In this document: piece by piece, positions 35,620 through 44,447 of the stretch | Position numbering within the stretch: position 1 is the first letter of the stretch | Layout of the letters: each line of letters opens with the position of its first letter | Origin: Caccoplasma sp905210875 | Lineage (GTDB): Bacteria; Bacteroidota; Bacteroidia; Bacteroidales; UBA11471 | Length of the DNA: 64,000 bases | Direction: 5' to 3' | Assembly: GCA_963931635.1 (NCBI GenBank) | Contig: OZ007034.1 | Span: forward strand, 2,604,001 to 2,668,000 | The notes under the pieces: model-generated | The model's database searches: none | Told to the model about the DNA's origin: nothing | The model's input: the letters and a program-made list of their open reading frames with translations, nothing else | Position numbers and translations under genes: made by a program

Positions 35620-38171
35620 TATCCGCACTTAGAGGTTCCACATGAAGTACATATCAGACAACCTTCTTGATAAACAAGGGTCTCCTGGCCGCATTTCGGG
35701 CACTTCTGACCACTGGCACTGGCACCATTGGGCATATATTTCTTCAACGCCCGTTCTACACCGTTTTTCCAGGTATTGATATTTTCGCTATTCAATTGCA
35801 GTGAGCCGACCAATTTAAGAACCTGCTCGATGGGCATGCCATAGCGAAGTACGCCCGAAATAAGTTTGGCATAATTCCAATACTCGGGATTGAACTTCTC
35901 GGAGAGGCCTTCAATTGTGGTCTTATATCCTCGCTTGTTGCGGAACTGGAAGTCGTAATGCTTGTTTCCGTTCTCGTCGTAAGCCTTGATAATCTTTCCT
36001 TTGGTGATATTTTTGGGTATTGATATGCCATCGTCATCATCGGCCAGACCGGTAAATATTTCATAGGGCTTACCATCTTTCAGACCGATAAAGGCAATCC
36101 ACTTCTCGCGGTTGTTTTGGAAACGCACCACATCGGCTTCCAATTCTGTGGGACGCACCATATCGCCTTGCACACTGGTTTGTTGAGCAGCCGCCTCTTT
36201 CTCTTTTTCTTTCTTGGCCTCTTTCTGCACCGCTATCAGCACTCCCGAACGGGAACCTTCGCGATAGACCGTACAGCCTTTGCATCCGCAACGCCAGGCC
36301 TCGACATAGAGGTCGCCCACCAGTTCTTCTGTAACATCGGCCGGCAAGTTGATGGTCACGCTGATGGAATGGTCGACCCATTTCTGCACCCGACCTTGCA
36401 TACGCACTTTTTGCATCCAATCGATATCGTTCGACGTTGCTTTGTAGTAAGGAGAATGCGAAATGATTTCGTCTATCTCGCTTTGGGTATAATCGTTACG
36501 TACCTCATATCCGTTCATCTTCATCCAAGTTACAAACTTATGGTGGTAAACCAGATATTCTTCAAAGGCGTCGCCCGACTCATCGATGTAATCTACTCTC
36601 ACATCGGCATCGTTAGGATTCACCTTGCGACGGCGACGGTAAACCGGCATAAATACCGGTTCGATACCCGAAGTGGTCTGCGTCATAAGACTGGTCGTAC
36701 CCGTAGGAGCTATCGTCAGACAAGCAATATTACGACGCCCCCACTTCACCATATCTTCATAAAGTTGTGGGTCGGCCTCCCGTAAACGGTTTATAAACGG
36801 ATTTTTTTCTTCCCGGCGGGCATCATATACTTCAAACGCACCCCGCTCGCGAGCCATGTCGACCGACGAACGATAAGCTGCAAGGGCCAATGCCTTATGC
36901 ACGCCTTCGGAAAACGCCGTGGCTTCTTCCGTACCATAACGCAACCCCATGGCGGCAATCATATCGCCTTCGGCGGTTGTTCCCACGCCGGTACGGCGAC
37001 CTTTCAGAGTCTTGGCACGGATTTTTTCCCAAAGTTGGGTCTCCGTGCGTTTTATCTCTTCCGATTCGGGATCAGAATGTATTTTGTCCAATATACGGTC
37101 GATTTTCTCCATTTCGAGATCGATAATATCGTCCATGATACGTTGGGCCAACTTCACGTGTTCCCGGAAAAGGTCATAATCGAAATAGGCTTCCGGTGTA
37201 AACGGATTGACAACATAAGAATAGAGGTTGATGGCCAGCAGACGACAACTATCATACGGACACAAGGGTATCTCACCACAGGGGTTGGTAGATATGGTGC
37301 GGAACCCCAAATCGGCGTAACAATCGGGTATAGACTCTCTTTCGATGGTATCCCAGAACAGAACGCCGGGTTCGGCCGATTTCCAGGCATTGTGCACGAT
37401 TTTTTTCCAAATGGCTTGTGCATCTACCTCCTTGGTTACCATGGGATGGTCACTATCTATGGGGTATTGTTGAATATAAGGACGTCCTTCAATAGCAGCT
37501 TGCATGAAATCATCGGTAATTCTTACCGACACATTGGCACCGGTCACCTTACCTTCGGTCATCTTGGCATCTATAAACGATTCCGAATCGGGGTGCTTTA
37601 TCGACACACTGAGCATCAAGGCCCCTCGGCGACCGTCTTGCGCTACTTCACGTGTAGAATTGGAATAGCGTTCCATAAAAGGCACCAGTCCCGTCGAGGT
37701 CAATGCTGAATTTTTCACGGGCGAACCTTTGGGACGTATGTGCGACAGGTCATGTCCCACTCCGCCTCGACGTTTCATGAGTTGTACCTGCTCCTCATCT
37801 ATTTTCATCACTCCACCATAGGAATCGGCATTTCCTTCCATACCTATCACAAAGCAGTTTGACAACGAACCTATCTGGTAATTGTTGCCAATGCCACTCA
37901 TGGGGCTTCCCTGGGGTACGATATACTTGAAATTTCGGAACAACTCCATCAACTTCTCCACCGACAGAGGGTTTGGATAATTCTTTTCTATCCGGGCAAT
38001 CTCCGTGGCCAGTCGCAGATGCATATCATCAGGGTTCTTCTCATAGATGTTCCCAAACGAATCTTTCAATGCATACTTGTTGACCCACACACGAGCAGCC
38101 AATTCATCACCTTTGAAGTATTCCAACGACGACTGGAATGCTTCATCGTAAGTATAACTCTTTGGTTCCAC
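35619..38171 (-). CDS. nrdJ: Adenosylcobalamin-dependent (class II) ribonucleoside-diphosphate reductase
   Basis: The 850-residue protein has the class II signature: SLSNCFVIG near residue 103 (first redox cysteine), KRRGGVGHDLSHIRPKG near 133, STNPCGEIPLCPYDSCRL near 295 (radical cysteine and glutamate) and LTIAPTGTTSLMTQTTSGIEP near 500. A C-terminal zinc-ribbon CPKCGQE with CLICTSCGTSKCG closes it. It makes deoxyribonucleotides using coenzyme B12 and no oxygen. No cobalamin riboswitch is recognisable upstream. Its stop codon overlaps the malQ start, so the two are probably cotranscribed. Confidence 0.95.
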   Translation of the reverse strand: MEPKSYTYDEAFQSSLEYFKGDELAARVWVNKYALKDSFGNIYEKNPDDMHLRLATEIARIEKNYPNPLSVEKLMELFRNFKYIVPQGSPMSGIGNNYQIGSLSNCFVIGMEGNADSYGGVMKIDEEQVQLMKRRGGVGHDLSHIRPKGSPVKNSALTSTGLVPFMERYSNSTREVAQDGRRGALMLSVSIKHPDSESFIDAKMTEGKVTGANVSVRITDDFMQAAIEGRPYIQQYPIDSDHPMVTKEVDAQAIWKKIVHNAWKSAEPGVLFWDTIERESIPDCYADLGFRTISTNPCGEIPLCPYDSCRLLAINLYSYVVNPFTPEAYFDYDLFREHVKLAQRIMDDIIDLEMEKIDRILDKIHSDPESEEIKRTETQLWEKIRAKTLKGRRTGVGTTAEGDMIAAMGLRYGTEEATAFSEGVHKALALAAYRSSVDMARERGAFEVYDARREEKNPFINRLREADPQLYEDMVKWGRRNIACLTIAPTGTTSLMTQTTSGIEPVFMPVYRRRRKVNPNDADVRVDYIDESGDAFEEYLVYHHKFVTWMKMNGYEVRNDYTQSEIDEIISHSPYYKATSNDIDWMQKVRMQGRVQKWVDHSISVTINLPADVTEELVGDLYVEAWRCGCKGCTVYREGSRSGVLIAVQKEAKKEKEKEAAAQQTSVQGDMVRPTELEADVVRFQNNREKWIAFIGLKDGKPYEIFTGLADDDDGISIPKNITKGKIIKAYDENGNKHYDFQFRNKRGYKTTIEGLSEKFNPEYWNYAKLISGVLRYGMPIEQVLKLVGSLQLNSENINTWKNGVERALKKYMPNGASASGQKCPKCGQETLVYQEGCLICTSCGTSKCG

Positions 38172-38522
38172 AATAAAAAATTTTTAACGTGTTGTTACTT
38201 GTGTTTTTTCTAGGGTATTAAATATTGACTTTGCGATTGAATTTTGTGTCTGCAAGTTTATGAAAAACTTTTGAGCGCACAAATATTTCCAACATTTATT
38301 TATCAACAATTTTTTGAAGTTTTCAATTTTAACATTTAAAAACATATTAAATAACTATTAATCAATTTATTATATAACAATCATCAAAAATAAAGTTTTC
38401 TTTTTTATAAATCAAGAAGAATATACCTTCATACAGGAATAAATTTTTCAAAACAACACAATTTATCAATTAACCATCAAAAAAAGTCAGCATAAGAGCC
38501 CTTTTATTATCAAATAAAATGT

Positions 38523-38530
38523 ATCTTTGT
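38523..38530 (+). promoter_or_regulatory. Putative -7 promoter element for the nitroreductase gene
   Basis: TATCTTTG fits TAnnTTTG and is followed by a ~97-nt leader. The region about 20 nt upstream is T-rich without an exact TTTG. Confidence 0.5.
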
Positions 38531-38537
38531 GTAAAAT

Positions 38538-38602
38538 AGGAAGTAATCCGGCGAGGAATAGTAATTCCGAATATCGGGTCTCGTCACAAGCATTGATTTC
38601 CT
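38538..38602 (+). ncRNA. Foldable 5' leader RNA of unknown class
   Basis: Outer pairing joins 38538-38548 with 38595-38602 (bulge of three). A second stem joins GGCGAG at 38550-38555 to CTCGTC at 38580-38585 (one G-U). Inside are short hairpins at 38556-38567 or alternatively 38567-38577 (CCGA/TCGG). It resembles no riboswitch that I can name. Confidence 0.35.
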
Positions 38603-38634
38603 TATCTGACGTATCATATTAAATAAGCAAAGCT

Positions 38635-39381
38635 ATGGATTTAGATTTCTTGAAAAACCGTCGAACAATACGACAATATCAGACGACAGATATTTCTGAT
38701 GATTTACTGAACGAACTTTTGGAAGCGGCATTCCGTGTATCGACTACCGGAAATATGCAAGTGTATAGCGTTGTGGTTACCCGCGATGCCGAGAACAAAA
38801 AGAGACTGGCTCCGGCCCACTTCAATCAACCGACTGTCACCAGTGCGCCTGTCGTACTAACGTTCTGTGCCGACTTCAACCGTTTCATCAAGTGGTGCAC
38901 TCTGCGCCACGCCGACCCCGGATACGACAATTTTCAATCGTTCTTCACCGCAGCCATAGATGCCTTGCTCGTCGCTCAACAGTTCTGTACGGCAGCTGAA
39001 GCCAAAGGCTTGGGTATATGTTATCTCGGCACCACAACCTACAATGCCGATGCCATCATAAAGGCTCTGAATCTGCCGCGTTTTGTTGTGCCGATAACCA
39101 CCATCACGGTAGGCTATCCCGAATCGATTCCCGAACAGGTTGAACGTCTCCCCATTGAGGCCATGATTCACCACGAAACATACCACGATTATTCCGACGA
39201 CGACATCGACCGCCTGTATCGCGAAAAAGAGGATCTTCCGGCCAACAAAGGTTTTGTCGCAGAGAATAAAAAAGAGACTCTTGCACAAGTATTCACCGAC
39301 ATAAGATATACCCGGAAAAACAATGAATACTTCTCCGATTTATTCTTAAAGGTTATCAAAGAACAAGGTTTCAAGTTTTAA
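38635..39381 (+). CDS. Nitroreductase-family NAD(P)H:flavin oxidoreductase
   Basis: The 248-residue protein has the nitroreductase fold: FLKNRRTIRQYQTTDIS at the N terminus (FMN phosphate-binding arginines), VSTTGNMQVYSVVVTRD near residue 35, and AKGLGICYLGTT near residue 120. Such enzymes reduce nitro compounds, quinones or flavins with bound FMN; the physiological substrate is unknown. It is monocistronic, with its own promoter and leader upstream and a bidirectional terminator before dnaA. Confidence 0.88.
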   Translation: MDLDFLKNRRTIRQYQTTDISDDLLNELLEAAFRVSTTGNMQVYSVVVTRDAENKKRLAPAHFNQPTVTSAPVVLTFCADFNRFIKWCTLRHADPGYDNFQSFFTAAIDALLVAQQFCTAAEAKGLGICYLGTTTYNADAIIKALNLPRFVVPITTITVGYPESIPEQVERLPIEAMIHHETYHDYSDDDIDRLYREKEDLPANKGFVAENKKETLAQVFTDIRYTRKNNEYFSDLFLKVIKEQGFKF

Positions 39382-39402
39382 GAGTTTGTTCCATTATACA
39401 CT

Positions 39403-39447
39403 ATATGCGAAGCGGGCCTCGATTCTTTTGAGGCCCGCTTCGCATAT
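39403..39447. terminator. Bidirectional terminator between nitroreductase and dnaA
   Basis: An 18-bp perfect GC-rich stem (39403-39420 with 39430-39447) and a 9-nt loop lie between converging genes and end in a T run on the plus strand. Confidence 0.92.
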
Positions 39448-39461
39448 TTTAACTTTATCTG

Positions 39462-40859
39462 TCAAGAACGCAACGACTGCTCTATCTCATCTACCTGCTG
39501 CCGCAGTGTCTTGTCGATTTCGACCTGCTGGGCTATCGTCTTGCAGGCATAGTGGACGGTAGCATGATCTTTTCCACCAAGACAGCTGCCTATCTGCGAA
39601 AGTGGATATTCGGTATACTTCTTGGCCAAATACATCGATATCTGACGAGCCAGAGCTATTTCACGCTTACGGGTTTTTGTCTGCAACAACTTCACATCCA
39701 TATTGAAATAGTCGCATACCTTCTGCTGTATCAACTCGATGGTTATCTGCTTTTTCTTCATCTGTATGCTGGATGCCAACACACACTCGGCCATCTCAAC
39801 CGAAATTTCTTTTTTCAAAATAATCGAGCGCGCCATCAGTGATACGATAATGCCTTCGAGCTCTCTTACACTGTTGGAGACATTGCGGGCGATATAATCT
39901 ATCACATCGGGTGCTATTACCACACCGTCTTTCCGAAGTTTGTTTACAAGAATATTTTTCCGTAAATCATAGTCGGGCCGTTCAACTTCGGCCGAGAGTC
40001 CCCACTTGAAACGGGTCAGAAGGCGCTCTTCCATACCTTCGAGCGAAACGGGCGGGCGGTCTGATGTCAGCACCAACTGTTTCCCCGTCTGATGCAAGTG
40101 ATTGAATATGTGGAAGAATGTATTCTGCGTAGCCGTTTTTCCCACCAAATCCTGAATATCGTCGATGAGCAACACATCAATACTCTGATAGAAATTGATA
40201 AAATCGTTCACGGCATTATTACGCACTGCATTGGTATATTGTACCTGAAACAGATGCGAAGAAAGATACAATACGCGAGCTTTGGGATTCAGTGCCTTGA
40301 CCTTAGCTCCAATGGCTTGCACCAAATGAGTCTTACCCACTCCCGACTCTCCATACAAGAACAGTGGATTGAAAGCCGTCTTTCCAGGGTTCTGCGCCAC
40401 AGCTTCTCCCGCCGAACGAGCCAATACGTTACTCGAACCCGAAAAATAGTTGTCAAAGCTATAATAAGGATTCAACTGCGAGTCGAGCTCCTTGTATACA
40501 GGCTGCTTAAACGGATCGGCAATCTGGGTTGGTTCTGTTATACCCTTAGTTGACTTCTGCGAGCGGGTACCGTGCAAAGGAAGTTGCGTCGTCTCTTCGG
40601 GTTCCTTTACAACCGATATGCTATACATCAGTTGTATTCCAGGGCCAAAAACACGTAACAAGGTATGTTGAAGAATATCGGCAAAATGCTCTTCAAGATA
40701 CTCGTAGAAAAACTGTGTTGGGACTTGTACTGTCAGTTCATTATCAACATACTTTACCGCACGTATCGGCTCAAACCAGGTTTTATAATGCTCAACCGAT
40801 ACGTTATCTTTGATAATGGACAGACAGCGGTCCCATAAAGAGACGTAATCTATACTCAT
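39462..40859 (-). CDS. dnaA: Chromosomal replication initiator DnaA
   Basis: The 465-residue protein has the four DnaA domains. Domain I is near residues 1-80 (LWDRCLSIIKDNVSVEHYKTWF), followed by a short linker. The AAA+ domain III has Walker A LYGESGVGKTHLVQAIG near 168 and Walker B IDVLLIDDIQDL near 228. Domain IV has the DNA-binding signature GGKDHATVHYACKTI near 430. It binds DnaA boxes and opens the origin. The upstream 330 bp show no cluster of TTATCCACA-like boxes, so the origin is not obviously adjacent. Confidence 0.97.
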   Translation of the reverse strand: MSIDYVSLWDRCLSIIKDNVSVEHYKTWFEPIRAVKYVDNELTVQVPTQFFYEYLEEHFADILQHTLLRVFGPGIQLMYSISVVKEPEETTQLPLHGTRSQKSTKGITEPTQIADPFKQPVYKELDSQLNPYYSFDNYFSGSSNVLARSAGEAVAQNPGKTAFNPLFLYGESGVGKTHLVQAIGAKVKALNPKARVLYLSSHLFQVQYTNAVRNNAVNDFINFYQSIDVLLIDDIQDLVGKTATQNTFFHIFNHLHQTGKQLVLTSDRPPVSLEGMEERLLTRFKWGLSAEVERPDYDLRKNILVNKLRKDGVVIAPDVIDYIARNVSNSVRELEGIIVSLMARSIILKKEISVEMAECVLASSIQMKKKQITIELIQQKVCDYFNMDVKLLQTKTRKREIALARQISMYLAKKYTEYPLSQIGSCLGGKDHATVHYACKTIAQQVEIDKTLRQQVDEIEQSLRS

Positions 40860-41190
40860 TGTTGTACAAAATTCTATCGTAGAAGTCGATTACAAAGTTT
40901 GGAATTCTTTTTCGAAAAATAAAATCGTTTTTTTATTGGATATATCAAAAACGTTTCAAAATATTGTAGGTAAGACAATTATAAGCTCCTTCAATTTTTG
41001 AGAAAACAACCTCTGTAAAATTTTGTTATTACAATGATTATGAGCACGATAACTTATTACTCGTTTTTTATTCCAAGAGAAAGGAGAATAGCTATATCTA
41101 AAAAAACGCCTTGATATAAGGTGTTTTTTAGATGAAACAGAAAAATTGGCCAAGTATCGACTATTTATATTGGGTCTAAATAGCAAATAT
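40860..41190. other. 331-bp intergenic region upstream of dnaA
   Basis: The region is AT-rich and non-coding. It contains the terminator for the mlaD unit at its right end and presumably the dnaA promoter at its left end. I see no consensus DnaA boxes, tRNA or other gene. Confidence 0.6.
41096..41133 (-). terminator. Intrinsic terminator after the MCE-family gene
   Basis: A 16-17-bp stem (ATCTAAAAAAACGCCTT with its near-complement) with loop GATAT, one G-U pair and an in-stem U7 run lies 58 bp past the mlaD stop. Confidence 0.8.
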
Positions 41191-42087
41191 TTATTTTTTA
41201 CCACCAAAGAGAGAGAAGTGAACATACCTCTTGGGGTTGAGACGTAAATCGATCAACAGCGAATCGGCGCTTAATACCGTATGTTGCAGGGCGTCGTAAA
41301 GCTGTCTGTCGGAAAGCAGCGCTCCAACAGTATTATCAGATTGATGTAACTTGGCCACAAGTGTATCTACCGAAAGTACCACTTCGTCAATATGCTTTAT
41401 GGTCTGGTCAATATGTGAATTTGAAAGTTCGGCCGTAAAACCATCAAGATGATGTGTTATGCGCTTAACATCGGAAAGTATGGCAGGAACTGTATCGGTC
41501 ATCATAAGCGACAGTCGGTGCGACACACCACTCAACTCATCGGATATGCGGGCGACATTGGTCAATGTAGTATTCAGCTCCTGAGAGTGTACAATCGCAT
41601 TCAAGCCGGTGAGTACACTGTCTATTTTGGGAATCATGGCTGTTATTGTCGGTAACAAATCTTCTTCAACACTTTCCATAAGACCTTCGGCAATTTCTCC
41701 TTCAAGATAATCTCCGGGTGAACAATAGGTCGACACATACTTATTCAACTGCAAATTGAGAGTAACAGTTCCCAACAAATCGGCTTGAAGCACTATTTTA
41801 CTGCCTTCGGGTACTTTCAATTTTTTATCGAGCATCACCTCTACCACGGCTCCATGGTAAGCGTCATAGTCATACTCAATATTGCGCACCAAGCCTACCT
41901 TAAATCCATCTACGGTAACAGGAGTAGATACTGTGAGTCCCGTCACATTGGCATACTTTACATAATAATAGTTCGAGGGCTGCATCAGATTGACACCTTT
42001 CAGAAATTCGATTCCGAAATAAAGAATAACGGCACTTATGATGACCGAAATAGCAATTTTTACCTCTTTGGTGAAATATTTTTTCAT
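41191..42087 (-). CDS. mlaD: MlaD/MCE-domain lipid-transport protein
   Basis: The 298-residue protein has one N-terminal membrane anchor (IAISVIISAVILYFGIEFL) and an MCE domain (YYVKYANVTGLTVSTPVTVDG, VGLVRNIEYD, about residues 40-120). A long helical tail with heptad-like spacing follows. MCE proteins form periplasmic hexamers that shuttle phospholipids between membranes. The partner MlaE/MlaF genes are not in this window. It follows the amidase gene by 24 bp. Confidence 0.88.
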   Translation of the reverse strand: MKKYFTKEVKIAISVIISAVILYFGIEFLKGVNLMQPSNYYYVKYANVTGLTVSTPVTVDGFKVGLVRNIEYDYDAYHGAVVEVMLDKKLKVPEGSKIVLQADLLGTVTLNLQLNKYVSTYCSPGDYLEGEIAEGLMESVEEDLLPTITAMIPKIDSVLTGLNAIVHSQELNTTLTNVARISDELSGVSHRLSLMMTDTVPAILSDVKRITHHLDGFTAELSNSHIDQTIKHIDEVVLSVDTLVAKLHQSDNTVGALLSDRQLYDALQHTVLSADSLLIDLRLNPKRYVHFSLFGGKK

Positions 42088-42111
42088 ATCGTTTTGATGG
42101 ATATAAAAGGA

Positions 42112-43164
42112 TTAATTCTGTTTCTTTCCGTTCTTAAAAGAGACGATATATGCGTCTTTGAAATAACGTTTGGCTTGAGACAACTTGCCCGATAAGGCCT
42201 CTCGGCTGGGCGATTCTCCATAGGTATATTTATACCAATCGCCCTCTTGGTAATATGAGATGGGCGACAGCCCCTTAAAACAAGGGTCTTGAAGCGACAA
42301 CTTCTTTTTCGAAGCCATCAGTTGTACCTTATATATGGTTCCCGACGTCGGAACGGTAGCCCCCCGATCGACATGCTGGGATACTTTTTTCCGGTTCCAC
42401 TCATCTTTATAGGCGACAAACGCCCGATATATCGACTCGGCCAACTTCGAGCGATTGGCATCTTTCGCTAAAAAAGCTGCATCTGAGGGATTGCTGATAT
42501 ATCCCACCTCGACCAGTATGCTTGGCATGGCCGAAAGGCGAAGCACCAGCAAGTTTTGCTGGCGCACACTGCGGTCGGGACGCTTGGCCAAGATACGGAA
42601 CTGGTCTTGTACCATCGAGGCAAAATGGATACTTTGCTCAAAATATTTGTTTTGCTGAAAGTCAAACATAATGAAAGACTCGACCGAATTGGGATCATAT
42701 CCCTGATAGGTGGTTGTATAATCGTCTTCCAGCAAAATAACCGAGTTTTCCCGTTTGGCCACCTCCATATTTATGCCTGTCTGCTCCAAGCCGTAAATAA
42801 ATGTTTCCGTTCCTTTGGCCGATGTGTTAGCGGCCGAATTGGTGTGAATAGAAATAAACAAGTCTGCCTTGGCTTTGTTGCCTATCTCGGTACGCCCTTT
42901 CAAGGTTACAAACACGTCTTTACTGCGGGTATATATCACCTTTGTATCGGAGCAGTTCTGCTGTATTTTCTTTCCCAATTTCAGCGCAATGTCGAGATTG
43001 ATATTTTTCTCTTTAAGACGATTGGCAACTGCCCCTGGGTCATGCCCCCCATGACCGGCATCGATAACGACGACAAAACGATCTTTGGCCTCACCTCCCA
43101 TCGCAAAAGAGAAAGACAGGACAAAAACCGTCAGATATATAAATAATGTATGCCTCATCGTCAT
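42112..43164 (-). CDS. N-acetylmuramoyl-L-alanine amidase (Amidase_3)
   Basis: The 350-residue protein has a signal peptide and a zinc amidase domain: VVVIDAGHGGHDPGAV near residue 31 (zinc histidine and glutamate follow), FISIHTNSAANTSAKGTETF near 103 and PSILVEVGYISNPSDA near 212. A C-terminal SPOR-like segment follows (YKVQLMASKKKLSLQD). It cleaves the peptide from MurNAc in septal or recycled peptidoglycan. A TATCTTTG element on this strand at 43218-43225 is a good -7 candidate 54 bp upstream. Confidence 0.93.
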   Translation of the reverse strand: MTMRHTLFIYLTVFVLSFSFAMGGEAKDRFVVVIDAGHGGHDPGAVANRLKEKNINLDIALKLGKKIQQNCSDTKVIYTRSKDVFVTLKGRTEIGNKAKADLFISIHTNSAANTSAKGTETFIYGLEQTGINMEVAKRENSVILLEDDYTTTYQGYDPNSVESFIMFDFQQNKYFEQSIHFASMVQDQFRILAKRPDRSVRQQNLLVLRLSAMPSILVEVGYISNPSDAAFLAKDANRSKLAESIYRAFVAYKDEWNRKKVSQHVDRGATVPTSGTIYKVQLMASKKKLSLQDPCFKGLSPISYYQEGDWYKYTYGESPSREALSGKLSQAKRYFKDAYIVSFKNGKKQN

Positions 43165-43409
43165 GGTTTCGACAAAGGGGAAAAACTTTGATGAACAAAA
43201 AATTAATAATATCTCGACAAAGATACAAAAAAATGGAATGGTACGCTTTTTTATTATATAAATAAAGGATAACAGAATATAAATAGATGGAGATTATATC
43301 TGTCGTCGTCGAATTGAACTTCTTTCACAAAAGCAACAAATTTCAAAGGGAAACAGAAGATGCCGAGCAATTTATTCCAATGAATATTCAACAGGAATCT
43401 CTTCAAACA

Positions 43410-43441
43410 TTTGCTTTTCGACGATACTTGCATTATCTTTG
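43410..43441 (+). promoter_or_regulatory. Bacteroidota-type promoter for gldB-aroE
   Basis: TTTG (43410-43413) and TATCTTTG (43434-43441) are separated by 20 nt, the expected -33/-7 spacing, 23 bp before the GldB ATG. The rest of 43165-43409 contains only the amidase promoter and AT-rich sequence with no gene. Confidence 0.7.
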
Positions 43442-43464
43442 TTGAATATCATTAAAATGATTGC

Positions 43465-44445
43465 ATGACTCGCCTTGTCGTTTTCCTGTGCCTTATCGGA
43501 TTCTTAACCGCTTGTTCCTCTCAACCGGAAAATGCGGCGCCTATTATTTTGACCCGTTACGACCAAGAATTACAGACTTTTTTACACTCGAACAACTCTG
43601 TCGAAGAACTGACTTTTCTTTCCCGCCACAGTGCATTCTACTCTTTATATACCGCTGAGATTTTACAACTTCCCCAGAAAGATTCAGCGTTAAAGAGTTG
43701 TCTTATTCAGAAATTCTCCCTACCCTACATGCAACAACTGCAACAGGGAGTCGACAGTGGTTTTGTCAACGTCAAAGACATCGAACGCCAATTGACCCAA
43801 GCTTTTGCCAAATATCGAAGTCTTATGCCAGACGATTCCCTGCCCCGACAAATCTATACTCACATATCGGGACTGCAACAGCAAATTGTCAATTTCGACA
43901 CAATTCTCGCAGTATCGCTCGACCATTACTTGGGCGCACAATTTCCACTTTACCGCTCGATATTTAATCCGTACCAGTTGCAACGCAAAAGCAGAGAATA
44001 TATCGTACCCGACATTCTGAGAGTCATTCTCTATACCCGGCACCCCTTATCAACCAATACCCAACCCACGCTCCTGCAAGAGATGATTTATGAGGGAAAA
44101 ATTCTTTACAGCCTGCAACGCCTGCTACCCGATATTCCTGTCGAACGACTCATGGGATACTCCGAGGAAGAATGGCAATGGTGCCGCAATAATGAATCGA
44201 ATATGTGGAACCGACTTATACAGTCAAAAGATTTATACTCAACCGACCGTTTTCTCATCGGGAAATATATCTCCCCGGCTCCTTTTACGGCTCCTTTCAC
44301 ACAACAATCGCCAGGGCAGGCAGCCCGATATATCGGATGGCGCATCGTTTCGGAATACGTGAAGCAGAGCGGTGTCTCCTTAACCGATTTATGGAATGAC
44401 AACGACGAACTGAGTTTATTGAAAACCGCTAAATACAAAGGATAA
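43465..44445 (+). CDS. gldB: GldB-like gliding motility lipoprotein
   Basis: The 326-residue protein has a lipobox (FLCLIGFLTACSSQ, cysteine at residue 17) and matches GldB-type proteins. Conserved C-terminal motifs are LYSTDRFLIGKYISPAPFTAPF near residue 260 and SPGQAARYIGWRIVSEYV near 285, with a zincin-like layout. GldB is known from gliding and type IX secretion in Flavobacteria; in non-gliding Bacteroidales its role is unclear, though this genome has T9SS sorting domains. It lies 2 bp upstream of aroE in one unit. Confidence 0.82.
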   Translation: MTRLVVFLCLIGFLTACSSQPENAAPIILTRYDQELQTFLHSNNSVEELTFLSRHSAFYSLYTAEILQLPQKDSALKSCLIQKFSLPYMQQLQQGVDSGFVNVKDIERQLTQAFAKYRSLMPDDSLPRQIYTHISGLQQQIVNFDTILAVSLDHYLGAQFPLYRSIFNPYQLQRKSREYIVPDILRVILYTRHPLSTNTQPTLLQEMIYEGKILYSLQRLLPDIPVERLMGYSEEEWQWCRNNESNMWNRLIQSKDLYSTDRFLIGKYISPAPFTAPFTQQSPGQAARYIGWRIVSEYVKQSGVSLTDLWNDNDELSLLKTAKYKG

Positions 44446-44447
44446 TT

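Larger units (their letters stand above)
38172..38634. other. Divergent 463-bp intergenic region
   Basis: Positions 38172 to about 38500 are very AT-rich and hold no recognisable gene or riboswitch; they should contain the nrdJ promoter. From 38523 the region holds a promoter element and a foldable leader for the nitroreductase gene (listed separately). Confidence 0.6.

Noticed and set aside
38172..38500. Cobalamin riboswitch upstream of the B12-dependent nrdJ
   Set aside because: No B12-box-like sequence or suitable GC-rich fold is present; the stretch is AT-rich.
40860..41190. Possible replication origin next to dnaA
   Set aside because: I found no cluster of TTATCCACA-like DnaA boxes or 13-mer repeats; the region has only AT-rich sequence and a terminator.
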